The translations under genes and the position numbers were made by a program. A stretch of 64,000 nucleotides of DNA from Ophiodon elongatus. Its lineage: Eukaryota; Chordata; Actinopteri; Perciformes; Hexagrammidae. Location of the stretch: assembly GCA_016806645.1 (NCBI GenBank), contig JACSYO010002062.1:956001-1020000 (forward strand), written 5' to 3'. Numbering within the stretch: position 1 is the stretch's first letter; each line of letters starts with the position of its first letter. The notes under the pieces were generated by a model. It was not told the DNA's origin and did not search any database. It was given only the letters and a program-made list of their open reading frames with translations. Shown here piece after piece: positions 10,641 to 22,187 of the stretch.

Positions 10641-12343
10641 TTGGCCAGTCTGTGTTGGAGGAGCAGGTAAAATAACTAAATTGTTAAAGCTACAGTGTCT
10701 TGTTATTTACATTGAGCAATGGCAGCCCGCTGCTACAAACGATAGTTCAATAAACGTCGGTAAACAACATTTATAGAAGCTACGTGTTAAACTATTCCTG
10801 ATTACATTTTCAGATGAGTTTGTGCAACATTTCTGCAGAGGGACCATCTGGCATCGTGCATGCTAGCGTTCATCAACAGGCCACCTCTCGGCGACTTTCC
10901 CTATGAGACAGCTTTAGAAAACTTCTTTAAAAAACAAAACAAGAAAAATGAAGTGCTCTCAGGATGCAAACGTCGCCACTGAGGTTAATATATGGTAAGT
11001 AGTGGTTGATGATGTGTGAATAAATAAATAGATTACGAGACTTGTTTTGCAGTCTAGTGTAATTTTATTTAATCATTTGAACTCTTTTGCATCCCTTCAT
11101 AAAAAGCTTCTCTGATGTCCTTATAGCACAAAATGTCAGTGTCAAAAAAACTGCCATAAAATTAATTATTGTCTGCATACTAAGTGATAGGGACATTTTT
11201 GTTTTGTGCAGATACAAAAAAAACAACTAATTTGTTTCCTTAGAGCACAAAATGTCCCCTTCCTATAACTGCTATAAAAATACTATATATTAACATTGTT
11301 TTCAACTTTCACAGATTTAAATCTTTTAACAGATCTTTTAACTTTCAGTCCTGATAACTAACCACTAAATAATTCATTCATTTTCCAAAATGTAGTTCTT
11401 TAAATAACAATTTGTTTACATAATGCTACTGTTGTTTTATATGGGGGAAAAAACCCACTAATGATAAATTATTTTCTGTATACTAAATGCTGTGGAGATT
11501 TTTTTTTACAACAGTAAAAACTACAATGTTGAAGCCAGGTGTTCTCGATAGAAAACCTGATATAACGGAATGCATAATGTTATGCTGTAATGGCCGAGGG
11601 ATCAAACATTGTGGTTTCAATGGGTTTCAATGGAGACATTTTTGTCCTTAAGGGTGTGATTGTCTGTATTGTGGCTACACAGTTTATTATAGACGTATTA
11701 CAGGAGCTAAGGTTGCCAAAATTCATCCCATATGCATTAGCAATGATAAAAAACAAAAGTAAAAGCCAAAAATGTTCCCCAGTGAACTACAAGGGGTAAA
11801 TTACCAATTAATATTCACGACAACAAAACCCTTTCCCCCGCTGCTGGAGCAAACACAATGATATACGGACTTCATCCCATAACACACTATCATTTCATGG
11901 ATCACTTGGTTTGTGTGTCCATTGAAAAGTGTTTAATCTATAAACATCTGTGACTCTCCATCCTCTTTTTTCTTCTTCTTTTTAATCAGCTAAGAATGTG
12001 GTTTAGATTTTCACATCATTAGTGGACCAAACGTACGTTTAATTTGCGGCTGTTAGAGGAAACAGTATTCGGTTGTGCTATCAGGATTTATTCATGATTA
12101 ATGCTCAATTTTTAATATTAATAGAGTGTGCTGTGCACCGAATTCTGCAGATTTTACTGACACAGTGCTTTGTGGGTTTACCATTAAGACAAATAGGCTA
12201 CGCTATATTGAAATATGGAGCAGGAGAATGGCCAAATGTAAGATGGCATATCTCTTTTTTTCCCTGAGGTTTCACACAGCTCAACATTGTAGCCACTGGA
12301 CTTGTTGTATTTCTGTTTTGCATCAGTGTTTTCCAATGACGGC
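10641..12343. other. Intergenic, AT-rich, no supported gene
   Basis: Only short frames are present. Around 11090-11290 a string close to AGCACAAAATGTC occurs twice, so the area may contain an old internal duplication. I see no gene. Confidence 0.35.
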
Positions 12344-12675
12344 AACCTCCGTTTGTGAATCCAATGTTGAAGTGCCTTCAACTTGCATTCTCTCTAATAG
12401 CCATCAGGGGGCGACGTCTCTGGTTGTAAAAAGAAGCCTGATTGTATAGAAGTCTATGATAAAATTACTCTACTTCTTTCTTGATTTATTCCCTCAGTAA
12501 ACATTGTAAACATGAGTTTATGGTCTCAGTCTCTAGTTTCAAGTCTTCTTCAATACAGCATGATGTTCATTTAGTAAGTTATGGTCCATTTAGAGTCAAA
12601 GAGACCATAAAGCAGGGTATGCTTTAGGGCTTTAATGGGTGACGTTAAGATAACTACTTCCACTTCTTATACACA
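12344..12675 (-). repeat. Family A dispersed repeat, antisense partial copy
   Basis: It contains the family markers in reverse: TGCATTCTCTCTAATAG, the AGAAGTCTATGA block, ACATTGTAAACATGAGTTTATGGTCTCA, AATACAGCATGATGTTCATTTAGTAAGTTATGG, and an end close to ATACACAGACTATGG. The middle of the full-length copy at 18412-18925 (the two 'cgtcgccat' blocks) is missing here. Confidence 0.75.
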
Positions 12676-13039
12676 GACTATGGTTTTCCCCTCTTTTCTC
12701 CCACACATGTACACCCACACAGCTGAATACAGAGCGTGAGCCTCCATACCATATCAAAACAGAAAATCTAAAGGTTACATATGTCACTTTGCCGGACTGG
12801 ACACAACGCTTGATTGGCAGGTGACCTCTGGGAGTCGCAGCGACAAAAAAGAAAAATGGCAATGAGGTCATGGCACCAAAGGAATAGAAAAAGAAAAAGA
12901 AAAAAAAATCATCTTACCACTTTAAGAGTGTAAACTGTGTCTGGATCAATTTCTCGTCTCATTGAGACACGTGTTTGAACCTGACAGTAAAGTGTCTTCT
13001 CTGCAATCTGTTCCTCCACCATGCCTATCACCTCCATCA

Positions 13040-13042
<3 letters not shown>

Positions 13043-13076
<34 letters not shown>

Positions 13077-13270
13077 GTTCTGTATGGACATTATGGTTTG
13101 ACGGTTGGTTTCTCAGCATCAGCTCAGGTAGCTAACATGCTGTTAATGGCAGCAGTGAATCCAAGTTAATCCCTGGAGAAACATAACAGCTTTTAACACA
13201 CACACACAAACACACACACACACACACTCACACTCACACACTCACACACTCACACACTCACAAACACACG
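13043..13270. repeat. Two (CA)n microsatellites
   Basis: A pure CA tract (about 13043-13073) and an interrupted tract with CT and CAAA steps (about 13197-13268) are separated by about 120 bp of unique sequence. Confidence 0.9.
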
Positions 13271-14015
13271 CTGCTTAGAAGGCAGGGAATACTGAGCTGC
13301 CCATTTCACTTAGAGGCCTTTTCTCAGCAGGTGCATGCTGAGTCTGTGCTGGCAGCTCCAGCACTTTAGCAGCAGCCCCCACGTGTGTGCAATGTGGACA
13401 GTAATGTGAAGGCTGATAGTATTACAGTGGAAACACTGCTCCCTGGTGGTGAATATATGGTACAACAACAACAAGAGGAAACTCAGCATCTTTGGCCTTC
13501 AGCGTCCATCTTTGAAGCTTTTGATCGTAGGTGTGCTTTCCACTGACCTCTAATAAAACAGATTGGATTCACCCCGCTCGGTGTCCTCCCTCTCTCAAAT
13601 GATACAGCTTCTTCCCTCTCCCTTTCTCAGATGGAGCTACACACGTGAAAGGTTTCTCAGCAATATCATTGTAATTACTTATTTAGGATTAATTTTGTAT
13701 GTACGCTTATGAACAGCACTTCAAAAATGTGATAGATGTTTGGGAATGTCACAAATATATAATATTTGTCATGTGAAATGGATAGGTTCACATGTGTCGT
13801 AAATTCGTACATAAAACAATATATTTTCAGGTATTAATTTGAAATATAAACATCTAACATTCACACGTGCCCATATCAAAATTACCTTGTGACTTTTTTG
13901 GAGCATTAAAGCTGTCCAGCCTCATGATGAATGTTAAGTAATATTCACTCTCCTCTTTGCACCGTCTTCATAAAAACAAAAAAACAAAAGAAAACGAGAC
14001 GCTCCACAAGCTGAT
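13271..14015. other. No recognisable feature
   Basis: The sequence is unique-looking, with short frames only. No exon, RNA gene or repeat recognised. Confidence 0.35.
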
Positions 14016-14650
14016 CACCAACTCTGAAGTGCAGAGAGATGCTTTACTTTGCTACATGATCTCATGGGAACAACTACGGTGACGGCCGCGGATAAAGTTA
14101 GGAAAAACATCGTGGTTAGGTAAACTGTGTAAAATATACGTGAACAACGTAACAGGAAAACAAACATCAAAACAACAAGACTTTGGGGTTTCGAACACCG
14201 GTCTCCAGGTTGCAAGTCATGTCTTGGTTCAACAAGTCATCAAATGGTGGTTGCTATATCATTTGAAAATATTATTATATGCGTTTTCCTACGAAGGCCA
14301 GCGACACGTGTCAATTTCAGCTTGTTACATGTATAAATGTATTTTCAAAATAAACTTCCGTCTTCACAGGAAACAAGTCAGTTAGGTTCAGGACTCGGTT
14401 GTCTTTGGGTTACTGAAGTTCACACGCTACGTGGCGAATGAACCTACGTTGACAGCGGCCTCCTGGCTGAGAGGTCGCTGGCTGTTGGACCCGTCCACCT
14501 CCTCTCCCACCCGCCCCCGCGTGCGGGCTTTCGCCATCTTCACACTCCCTCGTTTCGCGACAACGCGGCGGACGACAGACCAGATCATGGCCTACGGATT
14601 ACGGGGCATTATTTTTCCGTAAGTGTAGCTACGAAATGCCGGATGGGACC
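14016..14650. repeat. Probable dispersed repeat
   Basis: The segment beginning near GAAGTGCAGAGAGATGCTTT and carrying GATCTCATGGGAACAAC, GCGGATAAAGTTAGGAAAAA and GTTTCGAACACCGGTCTCC, then a GC-rich block (14430-14600), has the composition of a moderately old teleost transposon-derived repeat. I infer this from general familiarity with such sequences. There is no second copy in this window and the termini are uncertain. Confidence 0.3.
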
Positions 14651-14856
14651 AGCCTGGGGCATTTGACCCATCTACCCCTCCAAGCGGTCCATCTCACTCG
14701 TCACACTGGCGCCACTTGCTCAGATGTTCGTGATGTTCTCACAGCACTTAGAAATACATCCTCTTCTTGCACTTCCTTCCAACCAAATAGTACCTAGAAC
14801 GTTTATTCCTCATTTTGAAGTTGACCTCACAGTGATCCTCACAGTGATGGCAGCCT

Positions 14857-14888
14857 GTGATTCCACAGGCTGCCGCCTGTGGAATCAC
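14857..14888. repeat. Perfect 14-bp inverted repeat (hairpin)
   Basis: GTGATTCCACAGGC (14857-14870), a four-base loop TGCC, and the exact reverse complement GCCTGTGGAATCAC (14875-14888). The left arm is also part of a second overlapping hairpin: GCAGCCTGTG pairs with CACAGGCTGC around an ATTC loop. Confidence 0.85.
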
Positions 14889-15255
14889 ATCTTTTCCACT
14901 GAGTGAAAGTTATTTAAAAAAAAAAAAAAAAAAAAAGTCCACAAAGGAACCATCTGTGCTAACATGCTGGGTGTGTTAGCATGTTAGCATTTAGCAGAGA
15001 GTTAAGTTGCAATAATGTAGAGCTGAAACAATTAATGGATTATCGGGAAAAGAAATCAGTGACTCTTTTGTTTATATTTATCTAGTTCCTCCTTCTTTCC
15101 TGCGTATGCTCTGTGCTGGTAAACTGGTTATCTGAATACTTCAGACAAAGTTACTACATGGGGAATTTCAGTCACAATTTTCTGACATATAGACCTAACA
15201 AATGAGTGATTGAGAAAACAGCAGATGAACCATTAGTTTCACCCATTAGTTTGAA

Positions 15256-15257
<2 letters not shown>

Positions 15258-15303
<46 letters not shown>
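15258..15303. repeat. (GT)n microsatellite
   Basis: About 22 uninterrupted GT units. The neighbouring short ORF is created by the repeat. Confidence 0.95.
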
Positions 15304-15304
<1 letters not shown>

Positions 15305-16114
15305 ATGCGTGGGCAGTGGAAGTACACACTATCACTGTGCAGCATGAGTCATTATTTGCCAATAAACGGCCTGTGGTGGTGTTTCCAGAACCCATCAGAG
15401 GAAAGCAGGTCGGAGTGAAAGCAATAAAAAAAAGCTGACTGGCAGAAAGCCCCTTTGTGGCTGACCCGATCTCGAAGCTAAAGTAAAGTCGACGGGGGGG
15501 AAAAAAATCCGCTGTGCTGTGCGTGGCTCGGATTTAGATGAAATGCTGATACCGTCACCGGCTGTTCATCAACCCCTCACATTAGGAAGTCAAACATTTT
15601 TAAAAGCTGGTGGTGTTCACCTCTAATTTAATCTTTTACTGTTCTGCACCAAACGGCTTTCTAGTCATCTCATACTTTGATTTCCACCTTTAACAACAAC
15701 CGATTAATGGTGGGAGGAATTCTACTGGAGTCGCCATGTGGTGGTTGGGAAGGTCCAACCGATGCGGCCTCCGATCTGGCCGCAAACACGCCGTTCACTT
15801 CCATCTTTTTTCATTGAATAATAAAAACCTGCATGAAATATGAAGCGTTATAGGAGCTGCCACTTTGTTGTAAAGGGTTTTCACTCTGTCGAGCTGCTTC
15901 TGGTTATTATTTCACATGGAATGACTCACAATGTCACAGGGGCCACTCAGAGGTACTTACACTTCCCGTACTTTGCGGACGAGACAGACACTGAACCGAG
16001 TCTCGATTAGCTCATTCTCTTGGTGTCACTCGATTTGGCCAATTTCGCCGACTAGCGAGACGACCGAGGATTGACCTCTGTGACTCACTTTCACCCGCTG
16101 CAAGCTGCAAGCTT
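15304..16114. other. No recognisable feature
   Basis: No exon-like or repeat-like structure recognised, apart from short homopolymer runs. Confidence 0.35.
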
Positions 16115-17060
16115 GCAAGTAATACGAAGAACATTTTGTTAAGTAAAAGTACCAACAATTAAAAAAAAAGACTCAAGACTCAATAAGTAAAAGTCCTGCA
16201 TTTCATATCCTACTTTACTAAAAGTACAGAAATATCAAAAGTAAAAGAAGACTTGTCTCCTGTGACTGATATATTATTATTATACATTATTATAAATTAT
16301 TACTTATTAATGGCTGTATGCAGATGTCCGCGTACCGATGCTTTGTTGTGACGCTGCGAGCGGTAGCGTGGCCGTCTACTGCCCACGTGTGGAGCGCGTC
16401 CTCAGAGTGGACGGTACAAACAGAAGTACAACGCCTCCATAGTGTCCGCAGCTGGAGGAAGACCAAGGCTTAACAAAGAACAGGTGTAAAAGGAAAAAGA
16501 AAATGCACACAATTCAAAATGAGACATGAAATATTGAAGAAGTTAAAATATAGGGTTTAAAATACACATATACAATATAAATGATAATGTATATGATATA
16601 TATTAACAAGAAAACATGTACTTCTGATACATAAATAGTTTTTCTGACTTTTCTCTCATCTTTGCTTTTTAGTTTGAATAATTGTATCACTTTCGGCCTG
16701 AAACAGAAATCACAGAAGTAATCCCTCTCTGGTGGAACTGCTAACAACTCATAAATATCTGAACTGTGTCAAGGGGCACCAACCAAATGCTGTGTTCTGT
16801 AAGGGTTTGGAATCACTGTTTTAATCCTTAATAGTGAGTTCTATTGTATAAATGTACTAGTGGAACGTAGCTTTTTAATGTGAAGTCTTCATCTGAAAAG
16901 TAGTAACTATGACTGTCAAATAAATGTAGCGGAGTAAAGAATCAGTATAAAGTATAAAGTAACAGAAAATACAAATACTCAAGTACAGTACAAGTACCTC
17001 ACATTTGTACTTAAGTACAGTACTTGAGTAAATGTAGTTATTTTTCCACCACTGGCAAAG
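16115..17060. mobile_element. Probable non-autonomous DNA transposon with AAGTAC-rich ends
   Basis: The left end (about 16135-16240) is rich in AGTAAAAGTAC-type strings and the right end (about 16960-17060) in AAGTACAGTACTTGAGTAAATGTAG strings followed by TTTTTCCACCACTGG, an arrangement typical of a common teleost repeat. The interior is unrelated AT-rich DNA with no transposase. Boundaries are approximate and the superfamily is not assigned. Confidence 0.4.
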
Positions 17061-17065
17061 GGCAA

Positions 17066-17262
17066 TATTAAAGGGAAAGTTCACCACAAAATGTAAAATA
17101 CATATTTTTCCTCTCACCTGTGCGATCTGTCAATTCAGATTGTTTTTGGTGTGAGGTGCCGAGTTATATCTCCAAAACTATGCAACTCACACCAAAACAA
17201 TCTAAATTGACAGGTAAAAGGACAGATATGAGTTTTAAAATGTTTGGTGAACTGTCCTTTTT
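17066..17262. mobile_element. Foldback MITE of about 195 bp
   Basis: The outer ends AAAGGGAAAGTTCACC and GGTGAACTGTCCTTTTT are inverted repeats. Inside, CCTGTGCGATCTGTCAATTC...TTTTTGGTGTGAG pairs with CTCACACCAAAACAATCTAAATTGACAGG, so nearly the whole element folds on itself. No coding capacity. Confidence 0.75.
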
Positions 17263-18411
17263 AAAATGAAGACAGACTTAATGACGCAGTAAAATGATGT
17301 TTGCATTGCTATATAAATCTAGTCATATTTAAATTAAAGACTGCACATTATAATGAAATCAGGTTTCAGACAACAAGTGTGTTTAATTTGTCGTAAACAT
17401 GTCATCATATTGGACCAGATCACACTTGTAATAAATATAATCTCCCCGCTGATTTTCATTACTGTTTCACTGGTTTCTAGAATGACCTCGTGGAGATGTG
17501 TGGAAATTTTGTTGTGAGATAAACCAAACTATTGTTTTTCTGAAGTAGAAATTGGGAACAGAGAATAACTTTGTGTACTCGTCGAAATTTCTTTGTCTAA
17601 CTTTCCACAATGTTTTCATGAAAAGTCCCTACATGGAAGGACAGTGTAAAAGACAAATCGAACTGTGCATTTGCAGGATAAAAAAAAAATTCCTGACATG
17701 AAAATTAAAGAAGTGACCAACAACACCTCTATAGAAAAAGAAAAAAAAAGGAGCAAGTGTGAAACCCAACCCACCCAACCCACGTTATATATTCCCCATT
17801 TCTTTAAAATAACTATTTACTTAAATCCCCCAAAGGAATGCTTTGAATATGCTTACAAATGGCCTCAATTAATAGAATATTGTAAGTGAAATGAATTGAG
17901 CGATAACACAACAATTCACATATTTCTTCCGGTTAGTTAAAACCATAATACCATAAAATCAAAACATAGGTTGATTGTCCAAAAGGAGAACCTTCACAGT
18001 TTCTCTTTGTTCCCTGAGTGACATTGATAATCTCACGGAGGAGGATACAGTAACCTCCTCCTGTCCCGGTGTCACGTGATACAGTTCTGGTCCTGATGCT
18101 GATGATACGGGGACTTTGTATGGGGAGCGATTAATGCCACAAAGCGACCGGATGAGAAGAAGCGAGGGATTTGTCAGCATCCTTGGGAACTATAAAATAA
18201 TGGGTTACAAAATGGTGTCAGTGTCTTCAGAAGAACAAAGCAACATAAATTATTATCATCTCAAAATGTAGACAATATTGCCATGAAATGCAGAAGAGGC
18301 ACTAAGAACCTAATCTTTCTATTTACGTGCATACATTTCATAAATGCAAAACATCTGAAGTTCAAATCCAAGTGGATCAGGTCACCAAGGACACTTTAAC
18401 AATTAACCTTG
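17263..18411. other. No recognisable feature
   Basis: AT-rich intergenic DNA with short frames only. Nothing supported. Confidence 0.35.
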
Positions 18412-18925
18412 GAACCATAGACTGCATATAAGAAGTTGATTTAGTCATCGTGACGTCACCCATTGGTTTGTGGACCGCTGTTTTGAAGCCTCAAGTTCGG
18501 CGATTTCACCGTCGCCATCTTGGATTACGGCCGTCGCCATGAAGTTACCATATTTGGAATCTAGAGGAGTGACGTAGAGACGCCGTATGCATCTCTGCTA
18601 GCGGCAGCAACCTGTCAATCACAGTAAACCCGCCCTAAAGCATATACTGCTTTGTGGTCTATTTCACTCTAAATGGACCATAATTTACTAAATGAACATC
18701 ATGCTGTACTGAAGAAGACTTGGAACTAAATATTGAGACCATAAACTCATGTTTACAATGTTTACTGAGGAAACAAATCAAGTGAGAGGTAGGGTTATTT
18801 TATCATAGGCTTCCATACAATCTGACTTCTTTCTGCAACCAGAGGAGCACTGTGACCCCTGCAGGTCAGTAGAGAGAATGCAGGTTTAAAGACAATTCCG
18901 AATTGACTTCACTTGGCATGGTAAT
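18412..18925 (+). repeat. Family A dispersed repeat, longest copy
   Basis: This about 510-bp copy serves as the reference. It begins near CATAGACTGCATATAAGAAG, carries GTGACGTCACCCATTGGTTTG, a TTTGAAGCCTCAAGTTCGGC block, a CGTCGCCATCTTGGAT block, AACCTGTCAATCACAGTAAA, the AAACTCATGTTTACAATG core, and ends in TTCACTTGGCAT. No ORF, A/B box or terminal inverted repeat is obvious, so it is neither a clear SINE nor a clear DNA element. Other copies: 4262-4655, 12344-12675, 20606-20750, 22618-22785, 37420-37685, 40545-41020, 58125-58362. Confidence 0.8.
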
Positions 18926-19204
18926 AGCAAAATCCCACAGTATGACAGTAGTGCTTTAACTAGCTTGACCAAAATTATTATTCAACACCACAAGTAACTG
19001 AATGATGGAGTAGTGCTGAATTTCAGCTACTTTGAATAGAGCCACTATAGTGGGAACATGGCCAAGTTGTACATGTTAAGTTAACTATTTTTAGGATAAT
19101 GTTAATAGTCACTCAAAACTATGGCTGGAACAATAAACATATTTTTTTATGATTATGATTTAATCAGTTGACCATTGCCAGGCCTATACAATCATTTGAT
19201 GATA
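18926..19204. other. Upstream flank of ogfrl1
   Basis: AT-rich sequence. A GGCTGGAACAATAAACAT...TTAATCAG segment (about 19123-19170) resembles a common teleost repeat fragment containing AATCGATT-like strings. No exon. Confidence 0.3.
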
Positions 19205-19511
19205 TATCTTGCAAACATTGCAAGACAATTATTACCGATTCAGGGTTTGTAGCTTTAAGATCTCCGCCTGCTGCTTTGTGGCACTAATCACCCGTCATAC
19301 ATACGCGCACGTCGTTGCTGATCTGGAAATTCCCTTCTCTCTGCCATTTAAAACGCTGCGCTGCGCTCTGAGGGCAATGTGAGCCCAGCGGCGCTGCGAA
19401 CCACACAAATAACAGTTTGTGGACAAAATTATGTAGCATTTAAAAAAAAAATTAAGTGCACAGACGAAGACAATATAAGAGAGCGGGGTGTGTGTTTGCA
19501 TGTTTTTTTAA
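19205..19511 (+). promoter_or_regulatory. ogfrl1: Putative ogfrl1 promoter/5' leader with three minimal uORFs
   Basis: The 300 bp before the ogfrl1 start codon turn CpG-containing after about 19300. No start site can be fixed from sequence. Only three ATG triplets occur between 19205 and the coding start. Two are immediately followed by a stop (ATG-TGA at 19377-19382, ATG-TAG at 19431-19436). The third opens a three-codon ORF (ATG-TTT-TTT-TAA, 19500-19511) whose stop abuts the main ATG. If the leader is transcribed this far, these would be expected to reduce or tune translation of the main frame. That role is inference. Confidence 0.45.
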
Positions 19512-19685
19512 ATGGGAAATCTGTTGGGAAGCTGGCGTTTCAAGGAGCCGAGCACCGTTGAGGAATGCGACTCGACGTGGGGGTCGGACTCCGAGATCGA
19601 CGAGCCGGTGGCTGAAGATGACAGCGGCATCTCCGACTCCGTCAGCGACTGGGCCGCCGGGGACCCCGACGACGCGTCCCCGCAG
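19512..19685 (+). CDS. ogfrl1: ogfrl1 coding exon 1
   Basis: It encodes residues 1-58: MGNLLGSW, then an acidic Asp/Glu/Ser-rich segment with the motif TVEECDSTW shared with OGFRL1 of other vertebrates. The N-terminal MG raises the possibility of N-myristoylation, which is inferred from the motif only. It ends in phase 0 at CCGCAG before GTACAG. Intron 1 is 1941 bp. Confidence 0.92.
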
Positions 19686-21568
19686 GTACAGTGAGGGGGT
19701 TTGTAGGGGAGCATGTGATGACACTGTGAGGGGGGAGGGGAGGTGAGGGGGGCGCGGCGGTGCGGTAACATGTGCCACCGCCGGCGGATATTATTGACGA
19801 GGCCGGGACACAGAGGACAACCAAGCGGCCCGACGCGCGCTGCTGTCCCGCTGAGGCGAGACCCAGCTACCGCCAAACGACATTCAAAAAACCCGTCAAC
19901 CTATTGCTGTGTGAACTTCACTCACTTACTACGCCTCGTCGTGGCATTCAATCCACGGAGCATCACTTCACTGACCATGGTTACGGTCACCAAGACGCAC
20001 TACTAGTGATATGTGGCACGTTGTATGATGCTGTATGACAACACCACCATAAGGCTATAGAATATACAGTTATTACAGAAAATAATTTATACGTGAATCA
20101 TTGTTCAGATTGTGTTAATATAGTTGCGTATTCCAAATATTGCTTTTCCTATTGAAGTTAGTTTGCCTGCTGGTTTGTGAAGAAAATAAATGACTTTATT
20201 GGGGCCTCGTGGGCATTCGTCCCTCTGCCATCATTGATCTGTGAAGGGTGTTTCTGAAAAGTTAGCATGCAGTTTGTAATGTGAAGATCAGGTAAAAAAA
20301 GAAAGAAAAGAAAAACCACAAAAGCCACAAACATGGCCGTAAAAAATTATGATGCGTAACACAGAATATAGCTTGAATTATTGGGTTAAGATGTTAAACA
20401 ACAAGAGACCTGAGAACTGGTGTAGTTAATAGACCTGTCCAGTATATGGTATAGATGGATGGATATAGTCAGATATGTCAGGGAGGGACATTGTAGAAGG
20501 AGCTGAACGTCACAGATGGTTTCAAATTGTGGCTGGATGTAGCAAATACGTGGAAGAAGCAAAGGACGAAGCTCACACAATATACTGTGAGACACCACGT
20601 AGATATCAGGTGGCAACCTCCGGTTCTGATGAGTGAAGAAATGTGGAAGTGTCTTAAACTGGCATTCTCTCTCATGACTCCACTGATTGTAAAGAAGTCT
20701 ATGAGAAAAGGACGACTACGTCCACTTCTTACATACAGTCTGTGATGGATACTGTCACAAACCATGGAGACTCCACAGAATGAGGTTGCTGAACAACAAT
20801 TTGAGTTGGAAATGTAAAACTCAAACAGGAACTTCCCCACACAGCATATGGGAATGTAGTTCGGTCAGACCACTTTAGACCAAGGTATTAGACAGTTTTA
20901 AGTAGTTGGTTCAGTCCAGAAATCCCTTAATGCACAAAGTTCTGTTTAACGGGGAACCGGTTTAAGAAAAGGAAGGCCCCAGGAACTGAAAGAGTCGGGT
21001 TAGTGTAATGGTGGAAACGGCCTCTTAAGAATGTTTGCTCAGTAGAAGAAGTGTGGATCAGGATGAAGAGGGGTCCCCCTGGGAACTGTTCTGGGGTTAC
21101 ATTAACATGGAAGACAGCTCTCAATAGATTTCCTTTGTGACTCTGTGATCCCTTTGTCGCACTAACAATATATGTATGACCATTTGTTGTTTTAGTTTTT
21201 TGTTGTCATTTATCGGTTTATCTTTTCTGGATTTATGTATTGGAGTCCAGCTCCATAATATAAAGGTGAATAAAATAAAATGTGACTATATGCATGTGCC
21301 TTTCTGAAGTACAAAATAAATCAATACCAGGATGAGGCCCAGTGGAGCACTGCGGGTCTGTCTGTCCAAGTTCAGCATGACCCAGATTTTATTTGAGAAT
21401 CAGATCGAGATCCGAGCGTCCTTTTGTGGCGATGGCTCGGCAGCCACGATGTGAATTGTCCCCTTGTCCCCTCGAACTAAAAAAAAAAGCAAAGGTGGTG
21501 CGTTCCGTTCAGCTGAATCGGTAGAGGAGTGCCGTACGGCATCTGTTGGAGGGCGGGATTGAGCTGAG

Positions 21569-21615
<47 letters not shown>

Positions 21616-21713
21616 TTGTTTCCCAGCTGACGGATTCTCCAGAGTCCCTTCCAAAGATGAAGAGGAGTTTCTACGCTGCCAGGGACCTCTACAAATACCG
21701 TCATAGCTACCCG

Positions 21714-21770
<57 letters not shown>

Positions 21771-21945
21771 CAGAAACAAAATCCATTGAGGCCCACACAT
21801 GTAGATATGCAATGCAGAGATGTGGTCTGTTGTGATCTCCCGGCTCTGTGTGTGTTTGTAGAACTACAGAAAGTCCCGGCAAGCCAACGAGTACCGTAAC
21901 CTGCGCTTCTACCTGAACAAGATCCCTCTAGTACCTGATGGTGAG

Positions 21946-22004
<59 letters not shown>

Positions 22005-22134
22005 GCAGACCTCCTGCCATTGCGGAGAGAAGAAATGTTGACTTTGGGCTCAGTGAGTTTTGTTTGGCTAAAGGTCATGTTTTACTGGGAAAGACCCTCA
22101 GATTAGTGGACTGATCCAATATTTAAACACGCTT

Positions 22135-22187
<53 letters not shown>

